From NCBI GenBank assembly GCA_036519295.1, contig DATDLN010000055.1:1-13292 (forward strand): 13,292 bases of DNA, in the 5' to 3' direction. The stretch comes from JACVRW01 sp036519295 (GTDB taxonomy: Bacteria > Actinomycetota > Thermoleophilia > Solirubrobacterales > Thermoleophilaceae). The notes beneath the pieces were generated by a model. The model was not told the DNA's origin. It searched no databases and saw only the letters and a program-made list of their open reading frames with translations. The position numbers and the translations under genes are program-made. This document shows positions 8,803 to 13,292 of the stretch, piece after piece; within the stretch, counting starts at the first letter, position 1, and every line of letters begins with the position of its first letter.

Positions 8803-8820
8803 GCGGGTCCATTGACCCGC
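8803..8820. promoter_or_regulatory. Perfect 7-bp inverted repeat before the triple-repeat gene
   Basis: GCGGGTC (8803-8809) and GACCCGC (8814-8820) are perfect complements around a CATT loop. The right arm overlaps the candidate -35 box at 8812-8817. It could be an operator for a repressor or a weak hairpin ending the upstream transcript. There is no U-run after it, so an intrinsic terminator is not well supported. Confidence 0.45.
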
Positions 8821-8847
8821 GACTGTGGGCCGGTTACGTTCCGCGAA
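8812..8847 (+). promoter_or_regulatory. Candidate leaderless promoter of the triple-repeat secreted protein
   Basis: TTGACC (8812-8817) and TACGTT (8835-8840) are separated by 17 bases and fit the -35 TTGACa and -10 TAnnnT patterns of the main sigma factor in Actinomycetota. The expected transcription start is 6-7 bases after the -10 box, at the A of ATG 8847. No ribosome site lies before that ATG. Both facts point to a leaderless mRNA, which is common in high-GC actinobacteria. Confidence 0.6.
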
Positions 8848-9791
8848 TGCTCACCCAAGGCCTCACCTCAAGGACCCTCAGGAGACTCGCCGGCTTCGTC
8901 GCCGCCGGCGCCGTGGTGCTCTCGTTCGCGGCTCCGGCTCAGGCCGACGTGACGTGTCCAGGCACGTTCCACGTGCTGAACAACGACAGGATCGGCGCGC
9001 TGGAAATACCGGCGGGGCACTACGCCATCGTCGTGATCGACGAGAGCCGACTGAGCTGTGCGGCGGCCTCGGATTGGTTCCGCCAGTTCCTCGAGGACTA
9101 CGACGGCCGGCTGCCCAAGCCGTGGGTGGCGAACAACGCCACCGGAACGTTCACGCGCGGGCGGGGGAGCAGGACGGGATTCGCCTTTGCCGCGGCCAAC
9201 ACGCCGTCTGGCGGCGGAACTAGTGGGCGCCATCCGGTGAGCGGGCTCTCTTGCCCCGGCTACTTTCGTGTGCTGCACAACGATCACATCGGCAAGCTGA
9301 AAGTGCCCGCGGGCCAGTATCGGATCACACTCCTGGCGGCCGGGCGGCTCAGTTGCTCGCGCGCGTCGTCGTTGTTCGCAAGCTTCCTCCAGGACTTCGA
9401 CGGGGTGCTTCCGCGACCGTGGCGGCTCGATCTGCAAACCGGCACCTTCTCCTCGAACTACAACGTCGGCTTCCGCGTGAAGCAGGCGGTGGGGCCACCG
9501 GCGCGGCCCACACCGATCGGTCGCCATCCGGCCGACGGGACCCGCTGCCCGGGCTTCTTCGAGGTCGAGAACAACGACCGCATCGGGAATCTGCGCCTGC
9601 CGGCGGGCAACTACATCATCACGACACTGCGCGGCGGCAACGTGTCCTGCTCGGAGGCGGCCGACGAGTTCGAGCAGTTCCTGAACGACCCGACGGGCGA
9701 CCTGCCGCGTCCGTGGCGGCTCAACGCTCGCAAGGGGGTGTTCACGCAGGGCCGGAGCCGCAACGGGTTCCGGGTGAAGCCGGCGTCCTAG
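8847..9791 (+). CDS. Secreted protein of three tandem two-cysteine repeats, function unknown
   Basis: The 314-residue product starts with a classical Sec signal peptide: basic MLTQGLTSRTLRRL, a hydrophobic core at about 15-29, and a cut site after APAQA (residue 33). The mature protein is three copies of a 76-78-residue domain at residues 37-114, 136-211 and 234-310. Each copy has CPGxFxVxxNDxIGxLxxPA, then a beta-like stretch, LSC or VSC, an amphipathic helix ending FLxD, then LPxPW, and closes with GxF...GFxx. The two Cys in each copy are exactly 34 residues apart (37/71, 136/170, 234/268), so one disulfide per domain is likely outside the cell. Linkers before copies 2 and 3 share GRHP. I do not recognise a named family. 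It has its own promoter and probably stands alone. Confidence 0.9.
   Translation: MLTQGLTSRTLRRLAGFVAAGAVVLSFAAPAQADVTCPGTFHVLNNDRIGALEIPAGHYAIVVIDESRLSCAAASDWFRQFLEDYDGRLPKPWVANNATGTFTRGRGSRTGFAFAAANTPSGGGTSGRHPVSGLSCPGYFRVLHNDHIGKLKVPAGQYRITLLAAGRLSCSRASSLFASFLQDFDGVLPRPWRLDLQTGTFSSNYNVGFRVKQAVGPPARPTPIGRHPADGTRCPGFFEVENNDRIGNLRLPAGNYIITTLRGGNVSCSEAADEFEQFLNDPTGDLPRPWRLNARKGVFTQGRSRNGFRVKPAS
8955..9188 (+). repeat. Domain repeat 1 of the secreted protein
   Basis: Encodes residues 37-114, from CPGTFHVLNNDRIGALEIPA to GFAF, with Cys37 and Cys71. It is the least regular copy: it has LPKPW instead of LPRPW and begins right after the signal peptide without the GRHP linker. Confidence 0.85.
9252..9479 (+). 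repeat. Domain repeat 2 of the secreted protein
   Basis: Encodes residues 136-211, from CPGYFRVLHNDHIGKLKVPA to GFRV, with Cys136 and Cys170. It lies 99 residues after repeat 1, preceded by the linker GRHPVSGLS. Confidence 0.85.
9546..9776 (+). repeat. Domain repeat 3 of the secreted protein
   Basis: Encodes residues 234-310, from CPGFFEVENNDRIGNLRLPA to GFRV, with Cys234 and Cys268. It lies 98 residues after repeat 2, preceded by GRHPADGTR. Copies 2 and 3 share LPRPWRL and are the closest pair. Confidence 0.85.
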
Positions 9792-9817
9792 CTCCCTTCC
9801 GGTCGTGTCAGCGGCGC

Positions 9818-9994
9818 TCACTGCACCGCCGACTGGCACTGGTCCTGAATCTTTTCGAGCTCGCGCGCCTCTGCGTCGTCGAGATCGGACTTCGTCGTGA
9901 AGGCCCAGATGCCGAGCCCGATCGCCGCCAGCGCGAAGACCGCAGTGAGGACGATCCAGACGGTCGGGCGCCTGCCCTGCGCTTGGGAGTTCAG
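9818..9994 (-). CDS. Small single-pass membrane protein, 58 residues, probable CTG start
   Basis: Read on the minus strand, the product begins (M)NSQAQGRRPTVWIVLTAVF. It has one hydrophobic helix (about residues 11-31, continuing ALAAIGLGIWAF) and then a charged, probably coiled-coil tail, TTKSDLDDAEARELEKIQDQ, ending CQSAVQ. This order of basic N-terminus, single helix and acidic tail looks like a genuine small membrane protein, and the opposite strand has no competing gene. No ATG or GTG lies where the protein should begin. CTG 9994 has GGGGAG about 10 bases upstream and is my choice. TTG 10030, adding 12 residues and overlapping the next gene, is the alternative. It converges on the secreted-protein gene (26-base gap) and diverges from the PEBP gene. 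Function unknown. Confidence 0.6.
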   Translation of the reverse strand: MNSQAQGRRPTVWIVLTAVFALAAIGLGIWAFTTKSDLDDAEARELEKIQDQCQSAVQ

Positions 9995-9998
9995 GCGC

Positions 9999-10010
9999 GG
10001 GATACTCCCC
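9999..10010. promoter_or_regulatory. Candidate divergent promoter/operator region with a short palindrome
   Basis: GGGATACTCCC is an inverted repeat (GGGA-TAC-TCCC) between the divergent small membrane protein and the PEBP gene. On the plus strand GATACT (10001-10006) resembles a -10 box and ends 8 bases before ATG 10015, again close to leaderless spacing. No good -35 box is seen at the usual distance. On the minus strand the same bases give GGGGAG, a possible ribosome site for the small gene. Confidence 0.3.
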
Positions 10011-10014
10011 GCTG

Positions 10015-10563
10015 ATGCTGCTCCGCGCAATTCCGATCGCGGCCGCGCTGGCCGCCGGAGCCGTCCTCCCGGGGTGTGGCGGCGGGGACAAGCCGGAGAG
10101 CGAACTGCCGGCCGCGCCCGAAAGCATGCGGGTGACGAGCCCGGCGTTCGACGAGGGCCAGACGATCCCGAAGCGCTTCGCGTGCGATGGCGAGGAGGTC
10201 TCGCCGCCGCTCGCCTTCCGCGACGTGCCGCCGCGCGCCCGCGAGCTGGCGCTCGTCGTGGAGGACCCCGATGCGAACCGCTTCGTCCACTGGACCGTGC
10301 TGCGGATCCCGCCCGACACGAAGCTGGTTCGGGAGGGCGAGGTGCCGTCCGGCTCGATCGAGACCGAGAACAGCTTCGGCGACCGCGGCTGGGGCGGCCC
10401 CTGCCCGCCCGAGGGCGACGAGCCCCACCGCTATGTCTTCGCGCTCTACGCGCTGTCGCGCCCACTCGGGCTCGGCGAGGACGCCTCTCCGGACGAGGTG
10501 CGAACCGCAATCGGGGAGGCGGCGACAGCTCGCGGGAGGCTGACCGCCGAGTACGGTCGCTGA
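10015..10563 (+). CDS. YbhB/YbcL family (PEBP, Raf-kinase-inhibitor-like) lipoprotein
   Basis: The 182-residue product has the phosphatidylethanolamine-binding protein fold. Its signature blocks are VEDPDANRFVHWTVLRIP (the DPDAP...HW pocket, here with N in place of P) and GPCPP followed by HRYVFALYAL. The anion-binding pocket is formed by the Asp, His and CPP residues. The N-terminus is a lipoprotein signal: hydrophobic residues 4-17 and a lipobox VLPGC with Cys21, so the mature protein is probably lipid-anchored on the outer face of the membrane. Many bacterial members are cytoplasmic or simply secreted. The ligand is unknown. ATG 10015 lies near a candidate -10 box. The next gene begins 12 bases after its stop, which suggests one operon with the two transport-type genes. 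Confidence 0.92.
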   Translation: MLLRAIPIAAALAAGAVLPGCGGGDKPESELPAAPESMRVTSPAFDEGQTIPKRFACDGEEVSPPLAFRDVPPRARELALVVEDPDANRFVHWTVLRIPPDTKLVREGEVPSGSIETENSFGDRGWGGPCPPEGDEPHRYVFALYALSRPLGLGEDASPDEVRTAIGEAATARGRLTAEYGR

Positions 10564-10575
10564 CCAAGTGGTCTA

Positions 10576-11255
10576 GTGGCGGTCGAGGAGATCGACAAGG
10601 ATCTGGTCCTCGGCCTCAGCCTGGCCGGGACGTTCGTCTTCGGGCTCACCGGCGGACTGGCCGGTGTGCGGGGCCGCTTCGACTTCTTCGGGGTGATCAC
10701 CCTTGCGGCGGTGGTCGGGCTCGCGGGAGGCATCACGCGCGATCTGCTGATTGGTGAGGATCCGGCCGCCTTCAGGGACTGGATCTATCTCGGCGTCGTC
10801 GCGTTCGCCGGCGTGGTCAGCTTTTCGCCCGGCCCGGGCTCGAACGGCGGGAGCGCGAGATCCTGATCCTCGACGCGGGCGGCCTGGGGCTCTTCTGCGT
10901 GACCGGAGCCACGACGGCCCTGAACGACGACGTGGCGGCGGTCCCGGCCGTCGTCGTCGGCGTCATCACCGCCGTCGGCGGCGGCCTGCTCCGCGACCTC
11001 CTCGTCGGCCGCGTTCCGATGATCCTGCACAGCGACCTGTACGCGGTCCCCGCCTTCATCGGCGCGACGATCGCCAGCGTCGCCTACGAGGCGGGCGCCG
11101 AAGGACCGTACTTCGCCATCCTCGCCGCCCTCGTGTGCTTCCTCGTACGCATCGTCGGGATTCGCTACCAGCTGAGGGTCCCGATCGCTCCGAGCGAAGG
11201 TCGATTCTCCCTGGCGGCGAAAGACCCGCCAGCACGTCGAAACGAGAGGGAGTAG
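10576..11255 (+). CDS. TRIC/UPF0126 (YicG-like) cation channel-like protein, interrupted by one frameshift
   Basis: Two adjoining frames encode the two halves of one TRIC-family membrane protein. The first half (GTG 10576 to TGA near 10866) contains GTFVFGLTGGLAGVRGRFDF and GGITRDLLIG at 51-60. The second half, in another frame through TAG 11253-11255, contains DAGGLGLFCVTGATTAL and GGGLLRDLLVG. These are the family's paired GGxxRDLLxG repeats. Restoring one T in the TTTT run at 10822-10825 gives ...AGVVSFFARPGLERRE... and a continuous product of about 226 residues, the normal family length of about 200-230, with roughly seven helices. The spans either side are otherwise undamaged, so an indel error is more likely than decay. 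Bacterial TRIC proteins form trimeric monovalent-cation channels. The DMT gene follows 4 bases later. Confidence 0.88.
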
Positions 11256-11259
11256 TCGG

Positions 11260-12141
11260 TTGGAAGTCGTCCTCGCGCTGGTCGCGGCGCTGTGCTTCTC
11301 GCTGGGCACGGTCCTCCAGCAGCAGGTCGCATCCACGGCCTCGGAGGAGGAGGCGCGCCAGGCCGGCTTCCTGCTGCGGCTCGCGCGCCGCCCGCGCTGG
11401 CTCGCCGGGATCGCCGCGGACGCCCTCGGCTTCGTGGCGCAGGCGGCGGCGCTCGCGATCGGGAGGTTGGTGGTGGTGCAGCCGCTGCTTGCCACGACCG
11501 TGGTCTTCTCGCTGCCGCTGGGGGCCAAGCTCGGTGGCCGCCGCGTCGTGCGGCGGGACATGTTGGCCGCGCTCGCGGTCACGGCCGGGCTCGGAGTCTT
11601 CCTCGTGGTTGCCGACCCCACCGGCGGCAGGGAGGACGCCACCACCGCCGCCTGGATCGTCTCGTTCGGCGTCGCCGCCGTGATCTGCGTCGCGCTCGCC
11701 CTGGCCGCCCGCGGGCGGCCTCCGGCGCGCCGCGCCGGGCTCGTCGGCGCGGCCGCCGGCATCCTCTTCGGGCTCAGCGCGGCGCTTACCAAGGCGACCG
11801 TGGAGCGCCTCGACGAGGGCGTGCTCGAGGTGTTCACCAGCTGGCACCTGTACGCGCTCATCGCGGTGGGCTACGCGAGCATGAGCCTGAGCCAGAGCTC
11901 GCTCCAGACCGGGGCCCTGGCGCCGTCCGTGGCCACTCAGATGTCGCTCGACCCGATCGCGAGCCTCCTCCTCGGCATCTTCGCCTTCGACGAGACGGTC
12001 CACGAGGACACCGTCGGGCTCATCGCCGCGCTGGCCGCATTCGCCGTGATGATCGCCGGCATCGTGAGCCTTGCGGCCTCCGAGCAGGAGCCGGGGGAGG
12101 GGGAGCCGGTCGCGCAGCCGGCGCCCGCCGCGCCGGGCTGA
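11260..12141 (+). CDS. DMT-superfamily (EamA/NIPA-like) membrane transporter
   Basis: The 293-residue product has about nine hydrophobic helices, spread evenly from residue 3 to 268, in two halves. The first helix, VVLALVAALCFSLGTVLQQQ, and the fourth-to-seventh helix pattern (GILFGLSAALTKATVERL, HLYALIAVGYASMSLSQSSL) resemble actinobacterial DMT proteins and the NIPA magnesium-transporter branch. The substrate cannot be told from the sequence. The tail after about residue 270 is polar, Glu/Pro/Ala-rich and probably disordered. TTG 11260 is chosen because a strong GAGAGGGAG site ends at 11252 with 7-base spacing and the first helix begins immediately. It is the last gene of the apparent PEBP-TRIC-DMT operon. 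A GC-rich stem-loop overlaps its stop codon. Confidence 0.88.
   Translation: MEVVLALVAALCFSLGTVLQQQVASTASEEEARQAGFLLRLARRPRWLAGIAADALGFVAQAAALAIGRLVVVQPLLATTVVFSLPLGAKLGGRRVVRRDMLAALAVTAGLGVFLVVADPTGGREDATTAAWIVSFGVAAVICVALALAARGRPPARRAGLVGAAAGILFGLSAALTKATVERLDEGVLEVFTSWHLYALIAVGYASMSLSQSSLQTGALAPSVATQMSLDPIASLLLGIFAFDETVHEDTVGLIAALAAFAVMIAGIVSLAASEQEPGEGEPVAQPAPAAPG
12116..12139 (+). terminator. GC-rich stem-loop at the end of the DMT gene, possible weak terminator
   Basis: AGCCGGCGC (12116-12124) can pair with GCGCCGGGCT (12130-12139) around a CCGCC loop, with one G bulged: a 9-bp stem overlapping the stop codon. Only GAGGCTTTGG follows, not a U-run. It lies in Ala/Pro-coding sequence, where such pairing arises easily, so this is a weak call. 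Its position at the end of an operon, just before the lysS promoter candidate, is the main support. Confidence 0.3.
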
Positions 12142-12168
12142 GGCTTTGGGCCGTGACTCTGCCCGCCC

Positions 12169-12204
12169 TTGACGTATCCGGCGGCCGAAGGCGACGATGT
12201 GGCA
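12169..12204 (+). promoter_or_regulatory. Candidate leaderless promoter of lysS
   Basis: TTGACG (12169-12174) and GACGAT (12193-12198) are separated by 18 bases. The -10-like box ends 5 bases before ATG 12204, so the transcript would begin at or next to the start codon. No ribosome site precedes that ATG. The -10 match lacks the leading T, making this weaker than the promoter at 8812-8847. It supports ATG 12204 as the lysS start. Confidence 0.4.
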
Positions 12205-13292
12205 TGGACTCGCGCGGTGACTCCGCCGCCGCTCCGGAAGCCCGCGCCCAGGTCGCCGCGAGGGACTTCGTAGCCGCGGAGCGGGCGCAGCGGCTCGCCA
12301 AGCAGAGCGCCTGACGGCCCGAACCGGCGCCTCGTACCGGTTCGAGCGCGACCACACTCTCGCCCAGGTCCGCGACGAGTTCGGCCGGCTCGAGGCGGGC
12401 CGCGAGACCGATACGGCGGTGCGCGCGGCCGGCCGGGTCATGCTCATTCGGCGTCACGGCGGCCTGGTCTTCGCCGACCTGCAGGACCAGACGGCCACCG
12501 TCCAGGCCGTCTTCGCCCGCGACGCGCTCGAGCCCGATGCCTTCGGCGATCTGGCGGATCTCGATCGAGGCGACTGGATCGGCGTCCAGGGCACGCCGAT
12601 GCGCACGCGGATGGGCGAGCTCTCGCTGCGCGTGCGGGACTGGACCCTCCTAACGAAATACCTCCGCGCGCTGCCCGACAAGCACCGGGGGCTCGCGGAC
12701 GTGGACACCCGCCTGCGTCAGCGCTACCTCGACCTGATCGCCAATCCCGCGACCCGTCGCACGTTCGACATCCGGTCGGCCGTGATCAACGCGGTGCGCC
12801 GGGTCCTCAGCGAGCGCGGTTTCACCGAGGTCGAGACGCCGGTGCTCGATGCCGCAGCCGGCGGCGCCGCGGCCCGCCCGTTCATCACGCACCACAACGC
12901 GCTCGACATCGACATGTACATGCGGATCGCGCTCGAGCTGCCGCTGAAGCGCCTGGTCGTCGGGGGCTTCGAACGGGTGTTCGAGATCGGGCGGGTGTTC
13001 CGCAACGAGGGACTCGACACTCGCCACAACCCGAGTTCACGCTGCTCGAGGCCTACCAGGCGCTGGCGGACTACCACGACATGATGGACCTGGTCGAGTC
13101 CATCTGCTCGGAGGCGGCGACAGCCGCCGCCGGGACGACGGTGATCACGGTCGAGGGCCGGGAGCTAGACCTGAAGCCGCCCTGGCGGCGGGTGCGAATG
13201 GCCGACCTGATCGACCAGGTGCACGGCGTCCGCATGCACCCGTCGATGGCGCTCGAGGAGGCACGGGCGATCTGCGACCGGCTGGGAGTGCC
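12204..13292 (+). CDS. lysS: Lysyl-tRNA synthetase (class II), 3' partial, with two apparent frameshifts
   Basis: LysS attaches lysine to tRNA-Lys in the cytoplasm. The N-terminal OB-fold tRNA-binding domain appears as SYRFERDHTLAQVRDEF, AAGRVMLIRRHGGLVFADLQ and GDWIGVQGTPMRTRMGELSL. Class II motif 1 is RRVLSERGFTEVETPVL, followed by AGGAAARPFITHHNALDIDM. Motif 2 is FERVFEIGRVFRNEG, continuing to TRHNPEFTLLEAY. Three frames must be joined. ATG 12204 gives 36 residues ending QRLAKQSA. A missing C near 12310-12311 shifts to LTARTGASYRF. A missing C in the CCC at 13030-13032 shifts to EFTLLEAYQALADYHDMM, which runs off the end. Each is repaired by one base. Motif 3 and the C-terminus lie outside. 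A shorter GTG 12419 start would delete part of the OB-fold and is rejected. Confidence 0.92.

Noticed and set aside
9809..9835. Stem-loop between the convergent genes (CAGCGGCG with CGCCGACTG) as a shared terminator
   Set aside because: The loop is 10 bases, one arm has a bulge, it overlaps the minus-strand coding end, and there is no U-run on either strand.
12221..12310. LysS frame extended upstream (AARQAERLTARTG) without a frameshift
   Set aside because: The frame is open from 12221 but has no ATG, GTG or TTG, and its upstream part is Arg/Gly-rich. The other frame from ATG 12204 reads more like a natural LysS N-terminus.
12419..13084. lysS taken as a complete short gene starting at GTG 12419
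   Set aside because: It would lose the conserved SYRFERDHT region and end in a non-homologous RCSRPTRRWRTTTT tail. The family sequence clearly continues in neighbouring frames on both sides.

Overview
The window is GC-rich, strongly biased to G/C in third codon positions, uses many GTG and TTG starts, and has very short gaps between genes. Together with actinobacterial-looking F1Fo subunits and candidate leaderless promoters, this suggests a high-GC Actinomycetota, perhaps a deep lineage such as Thermoleophilia. The class-level guess is inference from protein style, not a measured phylogeny.

Region 1 (1-7083) is a complete F1Fo ATP synthase operon in the standard order a-c-b-delta-alpha-gamma-beta-epsilon (atpB-E-F-H-A-G-D-C). 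It is preceded by the last 24 codons of a small membrane protein that may be an AtpI-like assembly factor. Junctions are tight: GTGA at the start of atpB, and TAGTG overlaps before atpH, atpG and atpC. The one long gap, between atpA and atpG, holds a perfect 9-bp hairpin and an unlisted 54-codon ORF that fills the gap exactly. Alpha carries an unusual Glu/Ala-rich C-terminal tail.

Region 2 (7028-8762) continues the same strand without a gap. A divergent rhomboid-like membrane protein overlaps the end of atpC. It is followed by a GT-B glycosyltransferase-like protein that overlaps it.

Region 3 (8763-9994) holds a secreted protein made of three copies of a two-cysteine domain I cannot assign to a named family. 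It sits behind a candidate leaderless promoter whose -35 box lies in an inverted repeat. A probable 58-residue single-pass membrane protein lies on the minus strand, converging on it.

Region 4 (10015-12141) looks like a three-gene operon: a YbhB/YbcL (PEBP) lipoprotein, a TRIC/UPF0126 channel-like protein, and a DMT-superfamily transporter.

Region 5 (12142-13292) is the 5' part of lysS, running off the window, with its own candidate leaderless promoter.

The TRIC gene has one apparent single-base deletion and lysS has two. All three are at short T or C runs, and each is repaired by adding back one base. The simplest reading is sequencing or assembly indels rather than real pseudogenes, since lysS is normally essential. 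The best candidates for something undescribed are the triple-repeat secreted protein, the atpA-atpG insert (hairpin plus ORF), and the rhomboid-like protein attached to the ATP synthase operon.
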